Below the pieces are notes generated by a model, which was not told where the DNA came from, did not search any database, and saw nothing but the letters and a program-made list of their open reading frames with translations. A program made the translations under genes and the position numbers. 64,000 nt of DNA from Nonomuraea rubra (GTDB lineage: Bacteria; Actinomycetota; Actinomycetes; Streptosporangiales; Streptosporangiaceae), in contig NZ_JACHMI010000001.1 in NCBI RefSeq assembly GCF_014207985.1, positions 3,703,001 to 3,767,000 on the forward strand, given 5' to 3'. Numbering within the stretch: the stretch's first letter is position 1; every line of letters starts with the position of its first letter. This document shows positions 9,007 through 16,779 of the stretch, one piece after another.

Positions 9007-9372
9007 ATGGAGGCGATGACGGCCGCGGGTCTGGGGGCCGTCGGAGGAGCGGTCATCGAGATCCTCTACGTGTGGAGCTCGCTGACGGCCTGGCAGCAGG
9101 CTCGCAGGAAGGCCAGGGCGAAGCGGAAGGGCGGCAGGCTGCCACGCCTGGACGAGTACCTGGACCCGGTCGCGGACTCGCTCGTGGCCGCGACCCGGCT
9201 GGCCCTGGGCGCGGCGGCATGCCTGCTGTTCAGGGACCAGATCACCGGCACCATGGCCGCCATCGCGGTCGGCGCCTCGGCTCCCGCGCTGCTGCGCCAG
9301 GTCGGCACCCTGCGCTCGCTACGCGGGGTCCCGGACGCGCCCGCCGAGCAGGCACGGGAAACGACGCCGTGA
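9007..9372 (+). CDS. Small membrane protein of unknown function
   Basis: The 121-residue protein has a hydrophobic N-terminus (GLGAVGGAVIEILYVW), a basic cytoplasmic stretch (RRKARAKRKGGR), a second hydrophobic segment (ATRLALGAAACLLF) and a third Ala/Gly-rich one. I do not recognise a named family. The start at ATG 9007 follows a good GGGCGGAG site. Its stop overlaps the start of the next gene (GTGA), so the two are translationally coupled and probably work together. Confidence 0.75.
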   Translation: MEAMTAAGLGAVGGAVIEILYVWSSLTAWQQARRKARAKRKGGRLPRLDEYLDPVADSLVAATRLALGAAACLLFRDQITGTMAAIAVGASAPALLRQVGTLRSLRGVPDAPAEQARETTP

Positions 9373-10232
9373 ACGCCGCCGGGCACAGGGACCGCACGCT
9401 GGCGCGACGCTACTGGCACGCCCTCATCGACAGCCGCCCGTACGAGCTGGGCGACGTGCGCGTCCGCCGGGACCTCAGCCTGTGGCAGCGCTACTGGACC
9501 GCGCTCCTCGGCCTGCCCCCCGCCCCCACGCCCGAACCGTCCCCCGCCTCGGAACAGTCCGCGCCCGAACAGCCTCTCGCCACCGAACCGTCCACCGCAC
9601 CCGAGCAGCCGCTCACCGAACGGTCCGCCGCGCCCGAGCCGCTCGCCACCGAAAGCCCACCCGTCGCCGAGCACCCCGCCGCGCACCCCCGAGAGCGCCG
9701 GACACGGCGGATGCCGCTGGCCCGGATGCTGCTCCCCCTGGCAGCGACAGGGATGGCGATCGCCTTCGGCCTGGTCGTGATCCGGCCGTTCACCACCCCG
9801 GGCCCCATCGCCGGAAGCCCCAGCGGCTCGGCCACGCAGGTTTCAGGCGACCCACGTACAGAAGACCCGGGCTCGACGACGCCCGCCCTCTTCGACGAGG
9901 TGGTCACCCTGCCCCTCCCCGCGACGGCGGGCGAGCCGAGCCGATGGCGGCTCACCCCACAGGGCGCCACCACCGCGGGCCCCGGCGACGCGGACCTCGT
10001 GCTCACCCGCGACGCGATCTACGTGGACGAGAACCGCACCCGCGTCGTCACCTCACGCGAGCAGTGCCGCCGCACCCCGCCCACCGAGGACGGTCCCGAG
10101 GGCGAGAGGCGGGTCAGGCCGCACCAGCGCCTGTGCATCCTGACCCACGCCTCCCACCTCGCGTACGTCGTCCTCGCCGAGCCCGCCGGCGGAGCGGTGA
10201 AGGCCGCGGTCACCATCTGGCCCACCGGCTAG
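9369..10232 (+). CDS. Single-pass membrane protein with Pro-rich linker, unknown function
   Basis: The 287-residue protein starts at GTG 9369 inside the previous stop. Residues 1-50 form a charged cytoplasmic segment (RTLARRYWHALIDSRPYEL). Then comes a 50-residue Pro/Glu/Ala/Thr linker, a transmembrane helix (LPLAATGMAIAFGLVVI, about residue 125) and an extracellular domain of some 130 residues with two cysteines (SREQCRR and LCILTH) that could form a disulfide. The topology suggests a sensor or anchor coupled to its membrane partner. I cannot name a family. Its stop overlaps by a few bases the convergent Nramp-like gene. Confidence 0.75.
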   Translation: MNAAGHRDRTLARRYWHALIDSRPYELGDVRVRRDLSLWQRYWTALLGLPPAPTPEPSPASEQSAPEQPLATEPSTAPEQPLTERSAAPEPLATESPPVAEHPAAHPRERRTRRMPLARMLLPLAATGMAIAFGLVVIRPFTTPGPIAGSPSGSATQVSGDPRTEDPGSTTPALFDEVVTLPLPATAGEPSRWRLTPQGATTAGPGDADLVLTRDAIYVDENRTRVVTSREQCRRTPPTEDGPEGERRVRPHQRLCILTHASHLAYVVLAEPAGGAVKAAVTIWPTG

Positions 10233-11707
10233 AACGTGACGAGCGGGTCCCCCACGAAGTCGGCGATGAAGTTGACGAAGAAGAACCCGAAGAACAGGAA
10301 GTTGAGCACCAGGATGACGTAGTGCCAGGGACGCGGCCGGGCCGGCCGCGGCAGCTTGCTGTTGAGGTACATCAGCAGGAACGGATAGATCAGCGCCCCC
10401 AGGTTCGACATGTTCGCCGACCACTCGACGAGCCCCACCGGCAGCGACTGGAAGATGACGATCGAGATGATCACGAGCAGGAGCAGCATGAACGGGTAGT
10501 AGAAGCGCCGCGGGTCGCCCTCGATCAGCCTGCGCAGCCGGGGGCTGGTGGCGTTGGCGGCGTCGGTCGTCACCCGCACCATGGCCTCGAAGATGCCGAG
10601 CTGCGTCGAGAACAGGATCAGCACTCCCACCACGAGCGCCACGTAGAAGGCCACCTGCCCGTACTCGTCGCCGAGCGCGCCGGCCACGAACGTGGGCACG
10701 TTCGCGCGCGTGGGCCGCTCGCCCGACATCGCGACGGCCTGCGACATGAGGAGGGTGGGCAGCAGCATGCCGAGGATGGCGCCGACGAAGAACACGCCCC
10801 ACATGTCCACCATGAGCAGCCGGTACCAGCGCCGCCACAGGCCGCGGTTGCGCTCGTCGTCGGGGAACGTGACGCCGCTGGCCAGGATCGCGCGCCGCTC
10901 GCCGCGCAGCCCGGAGATGTAGCCGACGCGGTGCCCCATGCCGTAGCCCTTGTCGCGGTAGTGCCCCATGACGTACCAGTTCAGGCCGGAGGCCAGCGCG
11001 GTGAACCCGGCCAGGCCGCCGAGCTGGGTGGCGGTGATCCCGGCGGGCGGTGCGGCCGGGGTGACGAAGCCGCGGATGCCCTCCCACCACTGGCTGAACG
11101 GCACCACGAGCAGGTCCACGGCCAGCAGGGCGAGCAGGATCGTGCCGACCATCACCCAGTTGGCCAGCTCCAGCGCGCGGCTGACGCGGCGGGCGGCGGC
11201 GGTGATGAGGAACACCAGCACGAGCAGGCCGATGGCCCAGAAGCGCGGCTCGGCGGCGTCGGCGGCCGGGGGCGCGCCGTGCACCAGCGCGTACACGCCC
11301 TGCCCGGCGGACGCGGCCCAGCCGCCCGCGATGAACGCGAAGATCACGATGAGGACCGACAGCGGCACCCACAACATCCAGCCGGGCGGCACCCGCCCCC
11401 AGCCGACGACGGGCGTCTCGCCGGTCGCGAGCACGTAGCGGGAGCATTCGACGTTGTAGAACGTCTGCAGCAGCGCCGACACCAGGATGACCCAGCCGAC
11501 GCCGACGAATCCGTACTGCCCCACGCTGAGGGGGCCCAGCAGCCACTCGCCGCTGCCGATCGAGATGCCCAGGGCGATCAGGCTCGGACCGACGGCGTAC
11601 TTGAACAGTTCCTTGGGGCCGATCCTGGAGACCTTGAAGACCTCTTCAGGGGTGGGCAGGTCGGTGACTTCGAGATCGGGACGGCTGACTCCGAGTGGAT
11701 GCGACAT
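10229..11707 (-). CDS. Nramp-related membrane transporter lacking the metal-binding motif
   Basis: The 492-residue protein has about 11 membrane helices and the Nramp order of conserved positions. The first helix reads GPSLIALGISIGSGEW, where metal-transporting Nramp proteins have the Asp-Pro-Gly-Asn (DPGN) motif. Helix 6, which normally carries a Met-Pro-His metal ligand set, here reads SGLNWYVMGH. It therefore belongs to a divergent Nramp-like branch, and divalent metal transport is doubtful. ATG 11707 is chosen because AGGAGG lies 7 bp upstream; the frame extends to 11758 without support. It follows the NTF2-like lipoprotein gene on the same strand with a 63-bp gap. Confidence 0.82.
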   Translation of the reverse strand: MSHPLGVSRPDLEVTDLPTPEEVFKVSRIGPKELFKYAVGPSLIALGISIGSGEWLLGPLSVGQYGFVGVGWVILVSALLQTFYNVECSRYVLATGETPVVGWGRVPPGWMLWVPLSVLIVIFAFIAGGWAASAGQGVYALVHGAPPAADAAEPRFWAIGLLVLVFLITAAARRVSRALELANWVMVGTILLALLAVDLLVVPFSQWWEGIRGFVTPAAPPAGITATQLGGLAGFTALASGLNWYVMGHYRDKGYGMGHRVGYISGLRGERRAILASGVTFPDDERNRGLWRRWYRLLMVDMWGVFFVGAILGMLLPTLLMSQAVAMSGERPTRANVPTFVAGALGDEYGQVAFYVALVVGVLILFSTQLGIFEAMVRVTTDAANATSPRLRRLIEGDPRRFYYPFMLLLLVIISIVIFQSLPVGLVEWSANMSNLGALIYPFLLMYLNSKLPRPARPRPWHYVILVLNFLFFGFFFVNFIADFVGDPLVTF

Positions 11708-11770
11708 GTCACTGCCTCCTGTGGCCCCCAGGGTGATCCCGAAGGGCGAAGGCATCAAGACCCAAAAGCG

Positions 11771-12241
11771 TCAGGCGTACTGGAGATCGGCCTTGACGAT
11801 GCGCCCGCCGCCGACCGTGAAGTCGTAGTGCGCCCGCCAGCCGCCGGATCCGCCGGGCGCCCAGTGGACGAGCAGCTTCTGCCCGTCCGCCCGCCGCTCG
11901 GCGATGGACAGGACCCGCAACGTCCCGCCGATCACCTCGTTGCCTGCCCACTGCCTGATGGCGTCGTGTCCCTGGATGCTCCTGCTGACGTCGATGATCT
12001 CGGCGTCCGGGGCGAAGGAGGCGACCAGGGCGTCCAGGTCGCCGGCGTTGACCGCGTCCACGTACCCCTGCGCCGCCCGGTCCACGCCGGCGACCGGACC
12101 GGAGGCCGTCGCGGCCGGTGAGGAGGTCGTCGCGGGCGGCGGTGACGGGGAGGACGAGCCCGGCGGGGGAGGTGTACCACAGGCGGCCGCCAGGAACGGG
12201 AGGAGCGCGGCCAGAGCCGGCCGAGGTGAGTGCTTCCGCAT
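11771..12241 (-). CDS. NTF2/SnoaL-fold lipoprotein
   Basis: The protein of about 156 residues begins with a basic N-terminus, a hydrophobic core and the lipobox LAAAC, followed by a Pro/Ser/Thr linker that lifts the domain off the membrane. The C-terminal 110 residues are a SnoaL-like NTF2 fold (GYVDAVNAGDLDALVASFAP, then a TVGGGRI strand). Such domains bind small hydrophobic ligands or act as isomerases or scaffolds; no catalytic residues stand out. The start at 12241 is judged from the lipoprotein signal; in-frame starts further upstream (to 12292) also exist. It lies just upstream of the Nramp-like gene on the same strand and may be cotranscribed with it. Confidence 0.8.
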   Translation of the reverse strand: MRKHSPRPALAALLPFLAAACGTPPPPGSSSPSPPPATTSSPAATASGPVAGVDRAAQGYVDAVNAGDLDALVASFAPDAEIIDVSRSIQGHDAIRQWAGNEVIGGTLRVLSIAERRADGQKLLVHWAPGGSGGWRAHYDFTVGGGRIVKADLQYA

Positions 12242-12421
12242 GGCTCCGATCATCCGGCCGCAGTGCCTGGCATGTCCAAGACCTGCCGTCATAACCGATG
12301 GCTATGGCGCGCGGGTCGTGACAAAGCGACGAGATGTTCCGGGCGTGGCGTTACACGATCTAACGGGGAGCGCTACGTACAGTCGGAATCGATGTCACGA
12401 CCGTGACTACAGGGGGAGATC

Positions 12422-12892
12422 ATGAAACATACGCTCATAGCGGCAGGTGGCGCGCTTGCCACCGCCGCCGCACTCGTCGTGCTGGCCACGCCGGCCAACG
12501 CCGTTCCGGCCTACTGCAACCTGACCCTGGCCGACGCCACGCGCACGCTGGGCATCGACGCCTGGGGCGTCTGGGCGGGCAAGCGCGACGCCGACGCGTG
12601 CGAGAGCGACCACGCTCCGACCCACCACACGTGGGAGACGGACGACCACAACAAGTACGACGACCACAACAAGTACGACGACTACAACCAGTGGGACAAC
12701 GGAAACACCTGGAACAACGGCAACAACTGGGGCAACGGCAACAACTGGAACAACGGCAGCTGGGGCAACCCGGGCCATGGCTACACCACCAACTGGGCCT
12801 CGCCGAACACCTGGGGCAACCGAGGCTGGGGCATGCGCGGAGGCTGGGGCTCGCGCGGCTACGGCTTGCCCGCGTCGCCTTACCGCTTCTGA
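12422..12892 (+). CDS. Secreted Asn/Trp/Gly-rich low-complexity protein
   Basis: The 156-residue protein has a clear signal peptide (LIAAGGALATAAALVVLA with an ANA cleavage site near residue 27). A short domain with two cysteines (PAYCNLTLADATRTLG and DADACESD) follows. The rest is low-complexity: DDHNKYDDHNKYDDYNQ, then runs of NGN-W and WGN units, then Gly/Trp/Arg-rich sequence. A strong AGGGGGAG site precedes ATG 12422. No catalytic domain is visible. The composition resembles surface or structural proteins that self-associate. I do not recognise a family for the repeat part. It ends before a hairpin terminator. Confidence 0.8.
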   Translation: MKHTLIAAGGALATAAALVVLATPANAVPAYCNLTLADATRTLGIDAWGVWAGKRDADACESDHAPTHHTWETDDHNKYDDHNKYDDYNQWDNGNTWNNGNNWGNGNNWNNGSWGNPGHGYTTNWASPNTWGNRGWGMRGGWGSRGYGLPASPYRF

Positions 12893-12934
12893 GCGGAGGC
12901 CGGCCAAGCCGGCTCCCCGGACTTGATCCGGCGT

Positions 12935-12965
12935 GGTCCCGGGGCACTTCGCGTGGCCCGGGACC
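12935..12965 (+). terminator. Hairpin terminator after the Asn/Trp-rich gene
   Basis: GGTCCCGGG pairs perfectly with CCCGGGACC over 9 bp, and TTGTCATT follows. A second small hairpin (GCCGGC-CAA-GCCGGC) lies just upstream at about 12899-12913. Confidence 0.65.
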
Positions 12966-12977
12966 TTGTCATTCCCC

Positions 12978-13042
12978 CGGACGGCGGGCCCGGACGGCGG
13001 GCCCGGACGGCGGGCCCGGACGGCGGGCCCGGACGGCGGGCC
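12978..13042. repeat. Five perfect 13-bp tandem repeats
   Basis: The unit CGGACGGCGGGCC is repeated five times without a mismatch. It sits between the terminator of the secreted-protein gene and the end of glgC, 6 bp beyond the glgC stop. Confidence 0.95.
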
Positions 13043-13048
13043 GCCCGC

Positions 13049-14284
13049 TCACCGATCGACGATCTCGTTCTTCCCGATCACCACGACCCCGCCCCTGGTC
13101 AGCGCGAACCGCGTGCGGTCGTAGTCGAGGTCGAACCCGATCCGCGCCCCGTCGGGGATCACCACGTTCTTGTCGATGATCGCCTTGCGCACGATCGCGC
13201 CCCGCCCGACCTTGACGTTCTCCATCAGCACGGAGTCCTCCACCAGCGAGTGCGAGTGGAGCACCACCTTGGGCGACAGGATCGACCTGATCGCCGTGCC
13301 GCCGGAGACGATCACGCCGGGCGACACCAGCGAGTCGATCGCCCGCCCCACCCGGTCGCCGTCGTTGTGCACGAACTTGGCCGGAGGCAGCGGGTCGTGC
13401 CCCGTGAAGATCGGCCACTTGTCGTTGTAGAGGTTGAAGATCGGGTGCGCCGAGATGAGGTCCATGTGGGCCTCGTAGTACGCGTCCAGGGTTCCCACGT
13501 CACGCCAGTAGCCGCGGTCGCGCTCGCTGGAGCCGGGCACGATGTTGTTGGCGAAGTCGTACACGTCGGCTCCGCCGGACTTGACCAGCATGGGGATGAT
13601 GTTGCCGCCCAGGTCGTGCTTGCTGGTCGGGTCGAGCGCGTCCTCCCGCAGCGCGTCGATCATCGACTGGGTCTTGAACACGTAGTTGCCCATCGAGGCG
13701 AACACCTCGTCGGGCGAGTCGGCCAGCCCCACCGCGTCCTTGGGCTTCTCCCTGAACGCCACGATCCTGCGGCCCTCGGGGTCGGTCTCGATCACGCCGA
13801 ACTGGTCGGCCAGCGACAGCGGCTGCCTGATGGCCGCCACCGTCACGTCGGCGCCGGAGTCCTCGTGCTGCTCGACCATCTGCCGCGGATCCATGCGGTA
13901 GATGTGGTCGGCGCCGAACACGATCACGTGCTCGGGCATCTCGTCGTAGATCAGGTTCAGGTTCTGGAACAGCGCGTCCGCGGAGCCGGAGAACCAGCGC
14001 GGCCCGAGCCGCTGCTGCGCGGGCACCGGCGTGACGTAGTTGCCCAGCATCGCCGACAGCCGCCAGGTCCGCGAGACATGCCGGTCGAGGCTGTGGTTCT
14101 TGTACTGCGTCAGCACGACGATCTTCAGGAAGCCGCCGTTGGCGAGGTTGGACAGCACGAAATCGATGAGCCGGTACATCCCGCCGAACGGCACCGCCGG
14201 TTTCGCCCGATCCGCCGTGAGCGGCATGAGCCTCTTGCCCTCTCCACCTGCCAGCACGACCGCAAGCACCCTCCGGGACCTCAT
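13049..14284 (-). CDS. glgC: Glucose-1-phosphate adenylyltransferase
   Basis: The 411-residue protein makes ADP-glucose from ATP and glucose-1-phosphate, the activated sugar for alpha-glucan synthesis. The N-terminal Rossmann-like domain has the signature [15 protein letters not shown] and the AKPAVPFGG motif; the middle carries [10 protein letters not shown] and FREKP; the C-terminal part is a left-handed beta-helix with hexapeptide character ([19 protein letters not shown]). The length matches bacterial GlgC. It is divergent from glgM with 157 bp between starts, the same arrangement as Rv1213/Rv1212c in Mycobacterium tuberculosis. Five 13-bp repeats lie just past its stop. Confidence 0.97.
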   Translation of the reverse strand: MRSRRVLAVVLAGGEGKRLMPLTADRAKPAVPFGGMYRLIDFVLSNLANGGFLKIVVLTQYKNHSLDRHVSRTWRLSAMLGNYVTPVPAQQRLGPRWFSGSADALFQNLNLIYDEMPEHVIVFGADHIYRMDPRQMVEQHEDSGADVTVAAIRQPLSLADQFGVIETDPEGRRIVAFREKPKDAVGLADSPDEVFASMGNYVFKTQSMIDALREDALDPTSKHDLGGNIIPMLVKSGGADVYDFANNIVPGSSERDRGYWRDVGTLDAYYEAHMDLISAHPIFNLYNDKWPIFTGHDPLPPAKFVHNDGDRVGRAIDSLVSPGVIVSGGTAIRSILSPKVVLHSHSLVEDSVLMENVKVGRGAIVRKAIIDKNVVIPDGARIGFDLDYDRTRFALTRGGVVVIGKNEIVDR

Positions 14285-14429
14285 GCCCAGGACGCTACCC
14301 TCAAATGGCCGATCTATCGACGAAACCCCGCACCGTGAGCTCCTTTCTTGTCCGGTTTTGGGGTTGGATGTACGAACCGGGCTTGCCGACCTTGGGCTTG
14401 TCGATGTGTTTTTCTTGCCTGGACCCCCC

Positions 14430-14435
14430 TAAGGT
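14430..14435 (+). promoter_or_regulatory. Probable -10 element of a leaderless glgM transcript
   Basis: TAAGGT ends six bases before the ATG of glgM and no ribosome site is present, so transcription may start at the A of the start codon. The -35 region is weak. Confidence 0.45.
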
Positions 14436-14441
14436 CGTCTC

Positions 14442-15614
14442 ATGCGTGTTGATCTGCTCAGCCGGGAGTATCCACCCGAGGTGTACGGCGGGGCCGGGGT
14501 GCACCTGGAGTACCTGGCCAGGGAGCTGAGGAAGCTCGCCGACGTACGCGTGCGCTGCTTCGGGGCCGACCGCGGCGAGCCGGGCGTCTCGGCCTACCGG
14601 GTGCCGGGCGGGCTGGCGGGCGCCAACGCCGCGCTGCAGGTGCTCGGCGTGGACCTGGAGATGGCCGCCGCCTGCGAGGGCGCCGACGTCGTGCACTCCC
14701 ACACGTGGTACGCCAACTTCGCCGGCCACGTCGCGAAGCTGCTGCACGGCATGCCCCACGTGATCACCACGCACAGCCTGGAGCCGCTGCGCCCGTGGAA
14801 GGCCGAGCAGCTGGGCGGCGGCTACACGATCTCGTCGTGGGCCGAGCGCACGGCCCTGGCCTCCGCCGACGCGGTCGTCGCGGTCTCGGCGGGCATGCGC
14901 CGCGACGTGCTGGCCGCCTACCCGGAGATCCCGCCGGAGAAGGTCACCGTCATCCACAACGGCATCGACACCGCCCAGTACGTCCCCGACCGGGGCACCG
15001 ACGTGCTGGAGAAGCACGGCGTCGACCCGGCCAGGCCGTACGTCGTCTTCGTCGGCCGCATCACCCGCCAGAAGGGCCTGGTGCACCTCCTGCACGCGGC
15101 GCGCTCCTTCGACCCGGCGGCGCAGCTCGTGCTGTGCGCGGGCGCCCCCGACACGCCGGAGATCGCCGCCGAGGTGACCGGGCTGGTGCGCGGGCTCGAC
15201 CGCGACGGGGTCGTCTGGATCCAGGAGATGCTGCCCAAGCCCGAGGTGATCCAGCTGCTCACGCACGCCACGGTGTTCGTGTGCCCGTCGGTCTACGAGC
15301 CGATGGGCATCGTCAACCTGGAGGCGATGGCCTGCGAGACCGCGGTGGTGGCGACGGCGACCGGCGGCATCCCCGAGGTGGTCGCCGACGGGGCGACGGG
15401 GCTGCTGGTGCCCATCTCGCAGGCTCCCGACGGCACGCCGCACGACCCCGGGCGCTTCGCCGCGGACTTCGCCGAGCGGGTCAACGCCCTGCTGGCGGAC
15501 CCGGCGCGGGCGCGCGCCATGGGCGAGGCGGGCCGGGCCCGCGCGATCGAGCACTTCTCCTGGACCCGCATCGCCGAGCGCACGATGGAGCTCTACGCCT
15601 CCCTGGGCACGTGA
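14442..15614 (+). CDS. glgM: Alpha-maltose-1-phosphate synthase (GT4, GlgM/GlgA type)
   Basis: The 390-residue GT4 protein has the two-domain GT-B fold. The N-terminus MRVDLLSREYPPEVYGGAGV is typical of the actinobacterial enzyme formerly called glycogen synthase GlgA. The C-terminal half has the nucleotide-sugar site (VGRITRQKGL) and the CPSVYEPMGIVNLEAMACE motif with the conserved E-x7-E glutamates. In mycobacteria this enzyme joins ADP-glucose to glucose-1-phosphate to give maltose-1-phosphate for GlgE. The divergent glgC supplies ADP-glucose. No glgE, treS or glgB lies in the window, so the rest of the pathway must be elsewhere. The specificity is inferred from homology and neighbourhood. 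Confidence 0.92.
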   Translation: MRVDLLSREYPPEVYGGAGVHLEYLARELRKLADVRVRCFGADRGEPGVSAYRVPGGLAGANAALQVLGVDLEMAAACEGADVVHSHTWYANFAGHVAKLLHGMPHVITTHSLEPLRPWKAEQLGGGYTISSWAERTALASADAVVAVSAGMRRDVLAAYPEIPPEKVTVIHNGIDTAQYVPDRGTDVLEKHGVDPARPYVVFVGRITRQKGLVHLLHAARSFDPAAQLVLCAGAPDTPEIAAEVTGLVRGLDRDGVVWIQEMLPKPEVIQLLTHATVFVCPSVYEPMGIVNLEAMACETAVVATATGGIPEVVADGATGLLVPISQAPDGTPHDPGRFAADFAERVNALLADPARARAMGEAGRARAIEHFSWTRIAERTMELYASLGT

Positions 15615-15683
15615 CGGAGCCCTGAAAGCGGGTCCTGGACGGTTCGGACGGGTCCGGACGGGCTGGGCGGGTTCGGACGGGGC

Positions 15684-16688
15684 CTAGACGAGGCCCCGGC
15701 GGCTGGCCTGGGCGCCCGCCTGGAAGCGGGTCTCGGCGTTGAGCTCGTCGAGCAGGTGCCGCAGGCGGCGGCGCAGGCTGCGCGGGCTGGTGCCGAGCTG
15801 CCGGGCGATGGCGTCGTCCTTGAGCCCGGCCGCCAGCAGCGCCAGCACCCTGCGGTCCTCCAGCCCCAGCCCCGCCTCCGGATCGCCCTCGGGGGCCAGC
15901 TCGGGCGACCCCTGCGACCACAGCTCGGGCAGCACCGGCAGCGCCTCCCGCCACAGCCGCTCGAACAGCTCCACCAGGGCCACGACCATGGTGGAGCCCC
16001 TGATGAGCACGCCCCGCGTCAGCGGCGGGTCCATGTGCAGCGGCATGACCGCCCGCGACCGGTCGACCAGCGCCATCTTGAACGGCAGCCACGGCAGGAT
16101 CCGCGCCTCCTCGCCGGCCCTGATCAGGCTGCCCACCTCGTCGAGCGCTCCCGCGTGCTCGAACGCCTCGGGCACGTAGAGCGTGCGGTAACGCACGCCG
16201 TTGCGCAGCAGCTCGGTCTGCAGCGGGTTGTGGTAGTCCAGCACGTACGGGGGCCGGTCGAAGGTCAGCACCTCCTCCTTGGCCTCCTGCTGCAGCCTGA
16301 CGTACCAGCGGGCCTGCTCCTCGGGCCCGGCCAGCACCTCGAACTGGTCGCCTCCCGCGGGGTCGGTGCCGACGTCGCGGAAGGCCGCCTCCAGCTCGTC
16401 GGCCGTGTCGGTGAGCCGGTCCAGCTCGCTCTGCATGTCGCGGACGAGCGAGCGGATCGCGGTGCCCGGGTTCGTCGCCGTCCAGCGGGGGGAGCGCCCC
16501 CACAGGCGGCTCACCAGGCCCTTGACGCGGAGCCTGCTCAGCGACGACTGGATGCGCCCGGCGCTCTCGCCGCTGCGCATGACCAGCTCCTGCACCGTGA
16601 TACCCGGGCACGCCAGCACACTGCGGTAGATCCGCTCGTCGAACGCGCTGATGCCGACGATCTCCAGCGCCCGGCCGTCTTCCTGCAC
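15684..16688 (-). CDS. LuxR-type helix-turn-helix regulator with TrmB-like N-terminus
   Basis: The 334-residue protein has an N-terminal winged helix of TrmB type (DERIYRSVLACPGITVQEL and GRIQSSLSRLRVKGLVSRL). A middle domain follows that resembles the phospholipase D-like sensor region found in such regulators. It ends in a LuxR-type DNA-binding helix-turn-helix (DRRVLALLAAGLKDDAIARQ, then GTSPRSLRRRLRHLL). This combination is common in streptomycete-type genomes, where many copies sit next to secreted proteases. It is divergent from a large subtilisin gene with 91 bp between starts, so it may control that gene. The effector is unknown. Confidence 0.85.
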   Translation of the reverse strand: MQEDGRALEIVGISAFDERIYRSVLACPGITVQELVMRSGESAGRIQSSLSRLRVKGLVSRLWGRSPRWTATNPGTAIRSLVRDMQSELDRLTDTADELEAAFRDVGTDPAGGDQFEVLAGPEEQARWYVRLQQEAKEEVLTFDRPPYVLDYHNPLQTELLRNGVRYRTLYVPEAFEHAGALDEVGSLIRAGEEARILPWLPFKMALVDRSRAVMPLHMDPPLTRGVLIRGSTMVVALVELFERLWREALPVLPELWSQGSPELAPEGDPEAGLGLEDRRVLALLAAGLKDDAIARQLGTSPRSLRRRLRHLLDELNAETRFQAGAQASRRGLV

Positions 16689-16742
16689 GCGCTAGATCTT
16701 GGCCGTTTCCGGCAGTTGCCGCAATAGGCCACAGACACCACC

Positions 16743-16771
16743 TTGTCACCAAATTTCACTGACAATTAGAA
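16743..16771 (+). promoter_or_regulatory. Candidate promoter of the subtilisin gene
   Basis: TTGTCA and TTAGAA are separated by 17 bp. The predicted transcription start falls within a few bases of the GTG at 16780, implying little or no leader. Confidence 0.4.
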
Positions 16772-16779
16772 AGCGGGAT

